A program made the translations under genes and the position numbers. The notes under the pieces are model-generated. The model was not told the DNA's origin. It saw nothing but the letters and a program-made list of their open reading frames with translations, and did no database searches. From the NCBI GenBank assembly GCA_033558025.1, contig JAUCEF010000017.1, forward strand, positions 1,674,001 through 1,738,000: DNA of 64,000 nt. The letters run 5' to 3'. Source of the DNA: Phytophthora sp. 'mugwort' (Eukaryota > Oomycota > Peronosporomycetes > Peronosporales > Peronosporaceae). Below, one piece after another: positions 21,735-31,700 of this stretch (its first letter is position 1; each line of letters starts with the position of its first letter).

Positions 21735-22475
21735 GCATTTTTTCAAATTGCCCGTGTTCTTACTGTTCGTGTCGAGAAATTCCCATTGACTTGAAGGTCG
21801 AACTATCGCGGCTCTCATATTCTGTGAAATGCCGTACTCGTTTTGAGGCCATTGCGCTGCAAGTCCTGAAGGCCATCACTTAAATCCGTGAGCTTTTTAT
21901 TTTTTTTTGTGGCCAATAGCTCGGAGTTTGACGACGGCTACATCTTCTTCGCGCACTCGCAGGTGGCGCCATTTTCGAGCTGTAATCGAGGAGATGAATA
22001 ATCTTGAGGTCAATCGCTACATTAACACGACTGGACTTCAGAATAGTCAGTTTATTGGCCCTGATAAGGTCGAGCGCGATTGTATCAACCCTTTTTGCCG
22101 CGCTGGTTCCTGTGTTCACTATCGATACTACGGAAAGTTGCAAAACCACTACGAGCTCTACACCATCGAGAACACTGACGCCCAGTACACAATGTGCAGT
22201 ACACATATATTCCCATTCAACGTCAGCTCATTTCCTCGCTTGCCCGCGGACGAGCGTGTCATATCATGGCAGAACTCCCTTTTTGGTCGCTACTCGGAGA
22301 TGGGCACGATCGAGGAGATTGTGACCCAGTCATGAACGTGATTATCGTCAGTATGAACGATACTCTGGAGGATACATTAGACACGTTCGGCCTGAATGAA
22401 GACACTGGACGAGCGTGGTGGTCTCTACCTGCACGCGATAACGTCGACCACCTGTCCGTTGTGGTACAGTAGACA
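21735..22475 (+). pseudogene. Third thioesterase copy, badly decayed
   Basis: Plus-strand remnant of the same thioesterase family, inverted relative to the other two. Matches in order: FFQIARVL (from FSKLPVFF) near 21738, a CEMP-type stretch near 21825, SSEFDDGYIFFAHSQ-like DNA at 21920-21962 with the GG of the nucleophile motif lost, then AVIEEM, RYINTTGLQNSQFIGPDKVE (22015-22075), YTIENTDAQYT and ADERVISWQNSLFGRYSEMG. In a second frame come MNDTLEDTLDTFGL and NVDHLSVVVQ. Stops, frameshifts and an internal deletion leave no possible enzyme. Confidence 0.8.
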
Positions 22476-22692
22476 GCAGCACATACAGTAGAACTCCTAA
22501 CGAAACCCTCAAAGCGCATCTGTCCTTCTCATGTGGACGATTCCGGAGCCGCACCAACTTTTGACAATAAAAATAAATTGCAAATATCACTGTAAGCCAA
22601 AGTTTCCCAAACGTTATTTTCTCTTCGGCCGAACAGCTCCGCTTCCGTCACGACCGACTCCCGGATCGACCGACGCTCCTGTCCCGCCGCCC

Positions 22693-25600
22693 ATGGGCAA
22701 CAACGCCAGCAGTTCCGCGTCGGGCGCCGCCGTGCCGCTCAGCAGCAGCGGCACCGGCCAGCGCGGCGGCTTCCTGGGCGCGTTCCTGGCCGGCCGCCGT
22801 CTGGACTTCACGATAGCCAACATGCGCACGTTGCACGCGCAGCTCACGCGCTTCGCCGCGCTGCCCGACGCCGAGATCGTGGAGCTGCTGCGCGTCCTGT
22901 CCGAGTTCCTCATCTACTCGGACCAGCATCGCGTGTCCGTGGAGCTCGAGGACCAGGCCGCAGCCGACTCAGACGAGGCGTCGGGCGCCATCTCGGACGA
23001 CGCCGGCGCCTTCTTCGACTACTTCGGAGAGACCAACATGCTCGCTCTACTGGTGGAGCTGGGCGCCAGCCAACCCTCAGTGCCCGTGCAGGTGCAGCTG
23101 CTGCAGACCATGAGCATCCTCGTGCAGAACATCGCCACGCGTACGTCACTTTACTACATTCTGAGCAACAACCACGTGAACCGGCTGCTCGAGTGTCCTT
23201 TTGCAGTAGACCGAGACGACGACGTACGAGACTGGTACGTCACACTACTCAAGGCCTTGTCGCTAAGACTCAACGAAGAGACGGTGCAGTTCTTTCTGGA
23301 CACGCAGCAAGACGGAGAAGACTTTCGTTTCCCGTTGTATGCGCGCGCACTGCGGTTCGGCAGATGCAACGAGACTATGGTCAAAGTTGCCGTCAAGACG
23401 CTCACACTTAATGTACTGAAGGTTCCGGACGCTAGAGTACGGAGGTTTGTGTTGCAGTACGATGACTTGAACTACTTTCGAGATATTGTGGAGATCGCCA
23501 ACGACCTCACACTAAAACTTCAAGGCTTGATGAATAATTGGCCACCAGCAGAGGATACAACGGAACGGACGGCGACTACGGAGAAATTAGAAGAAGCAAT
23601 TGACGCCTACATTGACCACTGTTTCTACCTGCAGGATCTACTGGACGTCAATGTACCGGAGCTTTGCTACAAGATCGGAGACTTGCTGTTTTCAAGACAT
23701 ATTAAGAGCTTATTAGCTACAAGTGTATTACCCGATTGTGGCCCTCCGCCGCAACGAGTGTCGACGCAGCTGGCGTTGTACTTGCTCACTCGACTTGTAG
23801 GCATTTTGGAGCATACGCCTCTTGTGAATGCTATCGCCTTCATGTTATTATCGTCGGATGCGACAGAAGACTGTGAATACTCGGCAGTAGCGCTCGGAGC
23901 GGGCTCGAGACGGCGACATAGCAGCTCGCACTGCTTGGAAACTGTGGACAGCAATGATGATGAAGAAGACACGACGACAACCGACAACTCGCCACGGCCG
24001 CAGTCTCCACGACCTTCTCTGCGATGGGACAAGGAGGCACCTCCGATGCACGTGTTTCGTCCCCATTCAGCAACTACATGCGACTCGTCGTTATGCTACG
24101 TTCAAACACGTTTTGCTATGGGCGAGTGGCCAGTTGATGAGGTGAAAGCGTTTGTACCGCAGGGTACAAACTGCTATCGTCAGTGTTTGCTCTCTCTGCT
24201 TTGGTCCAGTGATGAACGGCTCTCGTCGACAGTAATTATGCTTGTACTTGCTATTGTCAACAACAAAGCGGTGGATCATTCGCTATTACGGGAGCTGGAT
24301 CTGCTTCCTTTCCGATGTCGTCACGGGAAGTCTGTTGCTACTGCTACTGGAGTCGACGATAAGACCACACTGGACAACGCTGCACTACCAGGTACCTCAT
24401 CTCTGTCATCTTCCTGTGCTTCTTCTGGCTCTCAAGGACTGGGAGAAGATACTGAAAAAGACGTCGTTGTTACTGAAGAAGAGTCAAGTGATACTGGACT
24501 AGATAACAGCACAAGCAGCACGGACACTTACCCGTACTGGCTAGTCGACGTGATTCTGGAAGTTTTAGCGAGAAACCAAAGCTCGCGTTTGCTTAGTGTC
24601 CAGCTATGTGCTCGATTGCTGGTGGACATCATGGTGGACACGCGTACACCGTCTTCTCAATGTCTCACTCGGCCCCACTCTGCTGCACTTCGGAATATCC
24701 ACTCGAGCAGTGCACATTTCGTTATGGAAAGTATGCGTGGTGCAATGGCTGAAGTGGATTTGTTTATATACGTCTTGGAGAAGGAAGTGGCAAACTTTCA
24801 GTGCAAATCTTTCCCTATGGAGCTGCAGTTGGATTCTTCGTCGCCTTTCGAGTGCCTCATTCCACTTGAGAAAGAAGAGACTGCAAATGCCCCAGCATGG
24901 GCTGGTTCGCGGGATACGTTGGCACTACGACGTCCGTTGAATGAAATGGAAACATGTCGTAAGTCCATGCGAGTATTTCTCTCTCTGCGGAAACTGCGTC
25001 AACTTCTGGATGAAAGTTATGTAGACGACGGATTGGAGCAGCTTGTTGTCTACCGTCATCCACGTACGAGTGTGCTAGCGAGTGCTGCTGGTGGCAGAGG
25101 TTCTTGTTCAGCACCGTTGGACGGCATGGTCTCTTTGAGGTGCATGTACCGTGAACAACGCTTCTTGTTGATGCCCACGAGGTTATTGCTGGTGATGAAT
25201 CCAGAGGCATTTGTGCTCGTCGAAAAAATTCCTGAACCTAATGATGATAGCAGTCCACATGATGGGGAAGGAGAAGGCATCGTCAAGGTCTTTGCGCCGA
25301 TTCACCGCACGTACTGTACAATGGACCCGCGAGATGACCGTGTGCTGCAAGTGGCGGTGCGTTCTGTAGCACCAGTGCCTGGCTGTCGCAGTGCTCGGAA
25401 GGACAGTCAAGACGCATCAACAACATCAGGTAAGCTCAAGGACTGGAACGTGTTGTTGATGTTCCCGACCGCAGAAGATTGCGCACAGGCACAAGCACAC
25501 ATTAATATCAGTGGCACGGAAGTGCGTGCGTTCAAGCTGCATCAAATCGAAGAGAGTCTGACAGCGCATCTCCAAGTTACTCAGTCTACAAACAAGGAGC

Positions 25601-25728
25601 GGCTTAAATCATTTTTCACCGAATCATTTAACGTGGAAAATGATGAAGAGAATGAAGCTGAAGCTGAGAGCAGTGAAGAAGAAGAAGAGGATGAAGAGGT
25701 CTGTGAAGAAGACCAGCTCTCTGGTTGA
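22693..25728 (+). CDS. CLEC16A/Ema-like autophagy and endosome regulator
   Basis: One exon of 1011 residues when started at the ATG at 22693. The open frame extends 54 codons upstream, but the start chosen gives MGNNAS, a good N-myristoylation signal (Gly2, Ser6), and a family-like length (human CLEC16A is about 1050). The N-terminal FPL domain (about residues 35-190) is clear: DFTIANMRTLHAQL, FFDYFGETNMLALLVEL, QLLQTMSILVQNI, SLYYILSNNHVNRLL and YVTLLKALSLRLNEETVQFF. The middle and C-terminal regions continue the family pattern with serine-rich insertions, and the protein ends in a very acidic tail. CLEC16A proteins act at endosomes and lysosomes in autophagy and mitophagy. A membrane-tethered role here is inferred. 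Confidence 0.85.
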   Translation: MGNNASSSASGAAVPLSSSGTGQRGGFLGAFLAGRRLDFTIANMRTLHAQLTRFAALPDAEIVELLRVLSEFLIYSDQHRVSVELEDQAAADSDEASGAISDDAGAFFDYFGETNMLALLVELGASQPSVPVQVQLLQTMSILVQNIATRTSLYYILSNNHVNRLLECPFAVDRDDDVRDWYVTLLKALSLRLNEETVQFFLDTQQDGEDFRFPLYARALRFGRCNETMVKVAVKTLTLNVLKVPDARVRRFVLQYDDLNYFRDIVEIANDLTLKLQGLMNNWPPAEDTTERTATTEKLEEAIDAYIDHCFYLQDLLDVNVPELCYKIGDLLFSRHIKSLLATSVLPDCGPPPQRVSTQLALYLLTRLVGILEHTPLVNAIAFMLLSSDATEDCEYSAVALGAGSRRRHSSSHCLETVDSNDDEEDTTTTDNSPRPQSPRPSLRWDKEAPPMHVFRPHSATTCDSSLCYVQTRFAMGEWPVDEVKAFVPQGTNCYRQCLLSLLWSSDERLSSTVIMLVLAIVNNKAVDHSLLRELDLLPFRCRHGKSVATATGVDDKTTLDNAALPGTSSLSSSCASSGSQGLGEDTEKDVVVTEEESSDTGLDNSTSSTDTYPYWLVDVILEVLARNQSSRLLSVQLCARLLVDIMVDTRTPSSQCLTRPHSAALRNIHSSSAHFVMESMRGAMAEVDLFIYVLEKEVANFQCKSFPMELQLDSSSPFECLIPLEKEETANAPAWAGSRDTLALRRPLNEMETCRKSMRVFLSLRKLRQLLDESYVDDGLEQLVVYRHPRTSVLASAAGGRGSCSAPLDGMVSLRCMYREQRFLLMPTRLLLVMNPEAFVLVEKIPEPNDDSSPHDGEGEGIVKVFAPIHRTYCTMDPRDDRVLQVAVRSVAPVPGCRSARKDSQDASTTSGKLKDWNVLLMFPTAEDCAQAQAHINISGTEVRAFKLHQIEESLTAHLQVTQSTNKERLKSFFTESFNVENDEENEAEAESSEEEEEDEEVCEEDQLSG

Positions 25729-25997
25729 ATGTCAAGTCAATACGAAGCTCAGCAAGTCCGCGGTCCTATCACCTCCCTCATTATGCCAAAGTATACTGCT
25801 AACGCGCTGGACCGGTAGTACCAGCACTGTCTCCCATCACTTGAGCTTTCATTTGCAAGAAAGTGGTACGTACTTCGGCTGGCTGCGCGTTCAGAAAGTC
25901 TGCAGGGAAAAGTACGGAAGCATCGGCGCCGAGACTGAGCAGCTCTTTAGTGTTCTGTATTAAAGAGACATAGACGGAAAAGGTGAGCAAGTGGCAG

Positions 25998-27242
25998 CTA
26001 GTCCAGGGTAATGCCGTTAAGTCTTACCTTGAAGAGTGCTGCCACGCTAGTCACGAGGGCCCGCATGTGGTCGGGTTCAGTATCACTATACAGAGTTTTG
26101 ACGGCAGTGAAGAGTTTATCGACTGCAACAGCACGTTCTCGAGCAAATTGTTGCTGTAGAGCGACAAGATCCCGTTGAATCTGCTCGCCATTCACATCGC
26201 GAGCCTCCTTGGGGAACAACTTGGATGCATATTTGATGAGAAAGTTGATGTCGGACAGTTGAGGTAGGTGGTCGTAGATCTGATGTACCATATCTTCGAC
26301 TGTCGTGGGGTCGAGCCGATCAAAGTACAAGTTGCGGATCTTGAGTTCGAGGTCAGCAGCGCGCTTTTTGCGGTCCGTAGCCGCCCGCAGGACGTCAAAC
26401 TTGCTTCGTATGCGTGTGGCATCGAGTTTCTCGAAGTTTTCAATTGAGAATTCGTGTGGGAAAAGTCGCGCCGCATTACGAAGCAGTAAGCGGACGTCGG
26501 TGGCTTGTGGGAATAGCTTGAGCACACGGTGTAACACGGTGTAAAGCATTGCACTGGCCTCAGTACTGTCATCGTGGCGTTCGAGACGGTATGTTTTGTC
26601 ACGAAGCATATCGAACAACTCGCGCTTAAGTTGCTCGCGCTCGTCCTTGCCTCGTAATTTGCGCAGTATTTGTTGACACGGAGTTGGTAACGTTACAGTC
26701 TTGGTGGAGCTAGCGCTTGTAGTGGTCGTCGCTCTTGTGAAGTTGGTATCGTAGTTGTCGAAGATGAGAGGGTCGTCGTCTTCATTTTTCTTCAACAAGT
26801 GGCTCTTGGCCTCCCAGCGACGCTGCAAGGGTGTGTTGTCGATGTCGATGACGCGAAGATGCTGCAGACGGCCTAGTCCTTGCGGGAGCGTATCAAGTGC
26901 AGAGGAACTGGCGTCGAGTACTTGCAGTTTGATACAGTGGACGAGTGAACCTGGTAGGCATTTTAGACTGGGATTGTTGTTCACGTAGAGCTCACGCAGT
27001 GCGATGAGCGATCCGATCGTGTCTGGAATGGCGTGTGGTCCCTCCAGCTGATTAAAGCTTAGATCGAGTCGTACCAGTGTGGCTGCAAGTCCTCCAGATG
27101 CTGATGAAGAGACTGAGGATGATTCAAATGAAACACTCGAGAAGAGTTCAGGTGGTACGCGTGTGAGCTGATACTGAATGAGGTGGAGCATGCCATGTTT
27201 CTTGGCCTCTTCCACCTGCGAAGCCACACTGCGTCTGCCCAT
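25998..27242 (-). CDS. Leucine-rich-repeat protein
   Basis: 414 residues from the ATG at 27242 (MGRRSVASQ); a further GTG lies five codons upstream in frame. Residues about 60-150 form three to four leucine-rich repeats: LVRLDLSFNQLEGP, ALRELYVNNNPSLKCLP, KLQVLDASSSALDTLPQGLG, LQHLRVIDIDNTPLQ. The rest is a long helical region with two internally similar segments (LHRVLKLFPQATDVRLLLRN, then AARLFPHE; HQIYDHLPQLSDINFLIKYA, then SKLFPKE), which looks like a duplicated helical repeat. No signal peptide or membrane segment is seen, so it is probably cytoplasmic. Function is unknown; LRR proteins usually mediate protein binding. The stop lies 270 bp from the convergent CLEC16A-like stop. Confidence 0.8.
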   Translation of the reverse strand: MGRRSVASQVEEAKKHGMLHLIQYQLTRVPPELFSSVSFESSSVSSSASGGLAATLVRLDLSFNQLEGPHAIPDTIGSLIALRELYVNNNPSLKCLPGSLVHCIKLQVLDASSSALDTLPQGLGRLQHLRVIDIDNTPLQRRWEAKSHLLKKNEDDDPLIFDNYDTNFTRATTTTSASSTKTVTLPTPCQQILRKLRGKDEREQLKRELFDMLRDKTYRLERHDDSTEASAMLYTVLHRVLKLFPQATDVRLLLRNAARLFPHEFSIENFEKLDATRIRSKFDVLRAATDRKKRAADLELKIRNLYFDRLDPTTVEDMVHQIYDHLPQLSDINFLIKYASKLFPKEARDVNGEQIQRDLVALQQQFARERAVAVDKLFTAVKTLYSDTEPDHMRALVTSVAALFKVRLNGITLD

Positions 27243-27367
27243 GTTGGAATGGATCACGAGATTTTGACGAAAGAATGAAAATGAAGCGACGCTTTGAAAG
27301 GTCTGGAATTTGTGGTTTTATTGTGAACGGCTGGCTGGGTCTTTATTTCATCCCTAGTGAGAAGCAA

Positions 27368-28574
27368 TTAAATGGCAGGATTCCGATGGATATAGGGCAA
27401 ATTACTCGGCAGAGTTTTGATCTGCATGCGAGCACCTTGCTCTTCATCAATAGTCACGATACGTGGTGCAGATAGAGTGCTGCCCGTCTCGGATAATGCA
27501 AAACTATTTGTGAGCAGTTTGGCTTCGACACGCTTCGTGATCGCAGCTACTGACCGAACCGAGTGCACAGAACGAATGGACTTGCACTCAGACAATACAC
27601 TACTCGCCATGCTCATGGCATCGTCATCCTTGTCCTTGGCGTCTGCATGGTCCCATCCGAGCCGAGACAGATCGTTCCCATTGAGAGCGCCGCCACTGTG
27701 CGCGAGCTCCTCAAGCCGCTGCTGTTCCCGTTCACAGCGCTTGTCCTCGGCCTCTTCGTAGTCCACAATGGACTGTATCTGTGCTAACTGCTGCTCTACC
27801 TGTGCCACACGGGCCTTGATCTCGACGTTGTCCATGAACTGATCAATGTCCAGACTGTTGGCGAATTCAATGAGGTCGTCGGCTTCAGCGTCCTCCAAGC
27901 TTTCAAGCTTCTCATCAGCTGTAGCCTTGGTCAGTGCCCACATAGGACGCCGCTTCAAGGTCTTCTTGTCCACAGCGTCGTCCTCGTCATTATTATTGCT
28001 GCGCACAGCGTCACGCATCTTCGCTTCTCTCTGAGAGAATCGGTCACGACGCTTTTGAGCAGCTTCTTCATCTTCCGCCAGTGCGTCCTGCAGTCGAGCA
28101 CGTTCCTTTTGTAAGTCGTGTAGCCACTTTTTGTGTTTGGACAAAGCTGTGTTTTTCTTGTCTCGACGGATAGCATGCTGTTTATTATAAGGTAAGAAAT
28201 ATAAATTCAGTCAATTGACCATAAACCACAAAAAAGGAAAAATACACACAGTCAGCTTAACTTACCGCAGGCTCGCTTAGAATCGGCACGTTTAGTCCCA
28301 GAGGTTCCCCGGGGTTGCCTGCCAGGAATGCGGCTTTGCTGTTATCCACCGCATTGTTGTTCGACTTGGCACCGTAGCGGTTTTCCTTTGCCAGCGCTGC
28401 TCAAAACCATTCCATCTAGGTTAGAAACACACTCAATAACTCAACCTTTTAATCGTCCAGACTCCGCCACCACTTACTAGTGGAAACTCCGTTGAACGGC
28501 CGGTTGCAGAGCATGACGCCCTTGTAGTTGCCGATGCTCACGGCCGCCGTGGATGCCCCCGTCATGTCCGTCAT
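27368..28574 (-). CDS. Three-exon coiled-coil protein, function unknown
   Basis: I built three exons. Exon 1 is 28574-28478: an ATG, then VSIGNYKGVMLCNRPFNG. Exon 2 is about 28399-28266: LAKENRYGAKSNNNAVDNSK and LGLNVPILSEPA. Exon 3 is 28177-27368. The introns have GTAAGT donors at 28477 and 28265; the second ends in AACAG. The phases agree and give about 346 residues. Exon 3 starts HAIRRDKKNTALSKHKKWLH and is a long charged coiled coil (to about residue 160). It then has RPMWALTKATADEKLES, an acidic DDLIEFANSLDIDQFM motif and a second coiled coil. A C-terminal Ser-rich tail holds SECKSIRSVHSVRSVAAITK. The motif set looks like a conserved eukaryotic, perhaps flagella-associated, family, but I cannot name it. 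Confidence 0.75.
28478..28574 (-). other. Exon 1 of the coiled-coil gene
   Basis: 97 bp, from ATG ACG GAC ATG to ACT A, followed by the donor GTAAGT. A second in-frame ATG lies three codons downstream. Confidence 0.7.
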
Positions 28575-28781
28575 GTCGCTCGTCTACACCCACACAGTAA
28601 AATAAAAAATGATCTCCACCTTGGATGTGCAAAGTTTTTTATATCGTGGCTTCTAATGCCATAATTAGGATTTCCGAGAATGCTAAACAGCAAAGCAGAA
28701 TATTTTAGGGCAGTTAAATTAAAGTCGACATGGCCACAATAATTATAAGACATTTCATGATAAATTGATTCATTCTTGCTT

Positions 28782-31700
28782 CTATGACGTTCGCCGAGTG
28801 CGAGTCTTGGCCTTCAGGATGCGCCGACCTTTTATGTGCTGAGGAGCGGCCCCCATGTTGAATCCTCCGCCAGCGGCAGGAGCTGCGAAAGCGGAGGCAG
28901 GAGCAGGAGCACCAAAGGCTGGGACGGGGGCGGCACCAAAAGCAGGAGGTCCGGAAGCAGCTCCGAACGCAGGAGTTGGACTAGGTGTACGGAAGCCAGA
29001 GCTAGGAGGACCGCTCCCAAACCCGCTAGCAGCGGGGGCTCCGAATGCCGGGGCACCAAATGTGGTCGTCGGAGGCGGGAGGCTCCTGCCGAACGCGGAA
29101 GCTGCAGGAGCAGGCTGGTTGCCGAATGCAGGAGCAGGACTAGAAGACCGGAAACCGCCAGGTGTAGGAGCACCGAAGCCATTACTGGGTGCGCTGGAGC
29201 CGAATCCGCACGAAGGTGCACGTGCCGCTCCAAACCCGCCAGAAACAGGAGCACTCGACGCGCCAAACGAAAACGCGGGCTGGCCGGCCGCAGAAGCAGC
29301 CGGTGTCTGACTTGATGCACCAAACGAGAACGCCGGTGCTGGTGCCGTAGATACCGAGCTGCCAAATGCAGTGGAGGGACCAGCAGTAGACGAGCTACCG
29401 AAGCCTCCGGCGTTCGAGCCAGATCCAAAACCACTAGAGGAGCTCGATCCGAAAGCCGTCGACGTCGAACCAAAGCCCGATGTGCTCGCTGGCATTTGAC
29501 CAAACGTTGTAGATCCCGACGACGAGCCGAAGTTAGAGGATGCTGCTGGCTGGGTCGACGACGACGAGCCGAACGTAAACGCAGGCGTAGACGCAGGAGC
29601 CGACGGCATCTGGGCTGTCGACGTACCAGTGGGAGGCGACGTCGACATATCAACGCCGTAAGCTGAGAGGAAAGATGAAGCAGGGGTGGCGCCGAATGCA
29701 GGGGCACTGCTAGTTGCTGGTGTCGTCGAGCTCTGGCCAAAAGTAAAGCTAGTAGAAGACGCAGCAGATGCGGACGTGGAGGGGGCCGAGGTAGCAGGTG
29801 TTGAGCTTGTCGACGCAGCGCCAAATGAGAATGCAGGAGCCTTGGACTCCGAAGCTGCCTGTCCGAAGCCAGTACTCGGTTTCGGTGCCGCGGTAGATGT
29901 CGTCGAGGATCCAAACGTGAATCCAGTATCCGCGGGTGTCATTTCCTTCTCGGTGGTCTTTTTGGCAGAAGCCGACGCACCAAAGCCGAAAGATGCAGCA
30001 GCAGCCTCCTTCGTCTTGGTGGTTGTCGAGCTCCCAGGGCCACCCAAAGCGAACGACGGCGTCGCTGAAGTCACCCCAGCAGTATCATTCGTGGGCATCT
30101 GGGACGACTTCGGACCCAAAGTGAAAGCTCGGTTGGAGGCCTCAGGCTTCGAGTCGGACGCGACAAAAGACGGAGCCACGCGCTTCCTAGGACGATCCGA
30201 TTCTTTCGGACTTGCTTGATTCGGCTCGGGAGCGGCGGCAAAGCTGAACCCCGACGCACTGCTGGGCTTTGCGCCTTCCGAGGTTACCGTCGTGGTCACA
30301 CCGAAGCTAAACGACGGGGCTGCATCCTTCTTAGGTTTTTCATCGACCTCAGAAGCTTTGCGTTTGGCCTTACCGGAGCTCTCACCGGTGCTGGCGCTCT
30401 TTGTAGTAGCCCCAAACGTGAATCCACTCGACGCATTTGTTGTGCTGGTAGCTGTCGAAGATGTGGCTGGGGTCGAACCGGAAGCCGCTGGTACGCCAAA
30501 AGAGAAAGCCTGAGTCGCATCAGTTTTCTCACTTACAGCAGGAGTCTTCAACGAAGCATCTTCCGTTTTCTTGGCAGGAGATGAGAATCCAAACGAGATT
30601 GGAGCAGAAACATTCACCTTAGAGTCCGATGCAGCGGGGACACCAAAACTAAAGCTACCAGTAGTCGGCTTGTCCAGGGCAGGAATGGGGGCAGTAAAGC
30701 TGAATCCGCCCGATGTGATACCCGAGACAGGTTTCTCGTCATCTTTCTTGGCGTCAGCTGCCGGCGCGCCGACGCTGAAACCACCAGATGAGATTGACCC
30801 AGCCGGCTTCTCCGTGTCTTTCTTTGAGTCCGCAGCTGGGGCTCCGAAACTAAAGCCACTCGCCGATATCGAACCAGCAGCCGGTTTAACCGCATCTTTC
30901 TTCGCGTCTGCAGCAGTCACACCGAAACTAAAGCCGCTAGATGAAATCGCTCCAGCAGCCTTCGGCGCCGCAGCAGCAACAGTTTTAGCCGCTGGCGCAC
31001 CTCCAGGCTTCGCCGTCTCGCAACACGGGCATTTGGCACTCGTAGCCTCATTTATGACACTGCATCCAGGGCATTTCCACTGTCCTGGTTTCAGCTGCAT
31101 GAATCTCGCAAGAGGGTTCACAGCACCATCGATAGAAGAAACAGCAGGCACAGATGCAGTCGTACTGGGTTTCTCTTCCACTTTGGCAGGCTTCTTCACA
31201 ACATTCTTCGGCTTCTCGGGCTCTTTCGGCTGTGATGACTTCGACACCCACTCAGTCGTCTTCGTCTTGGGTGATGAAGGCATGAAATCAAAGGGAGCAG
31301 CGCCAGCATTAGCATTAGCCGCGGGCTTCTGGTTTGACGTCTTCACAGGTGGCTCACGCATGCTGGGCGGTGGAGAAAACACAAACCGTACGCGCGTATC
31401 CTCCTCGTCCACGTCCACCAGCTTAGCATCTTCGATGCGAAGCGGAAGTGTGAACTTGAACTCACCAATCTGCTCAAACTTCGGCTGCACCGGTGGGGGT
31501 AGCTTAGTAAGTGCAGGGGTCATTGCCACTGCCTGTGGCGAGAACAGTGACGTTATACCGTTTGACGAGTTAGTCGCGCGCTTCGCAGGCGTCTCGCAGG
31601 TCACCTTCGGGGCACTACCAAACGATAAAGTTGCGGATGAGTGAGTAGGCTGCGGGAACGCCACGCGAGGGATCGTGCTCGTCGGGGGCGCAACGTCATC

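Noticed and set aside
28832..29914. Long minus-strand open frame of about 360 codons rich in Arg and Leu, and plus-strand frames at 28836-29315, 29686-30219 and 30571-31644
   Set aside because: All lie inside the nucleoporin gene and are shadows created by its repetitive Ala/Ser/Phe/Gly codons; composition is skewed and no motif is present.
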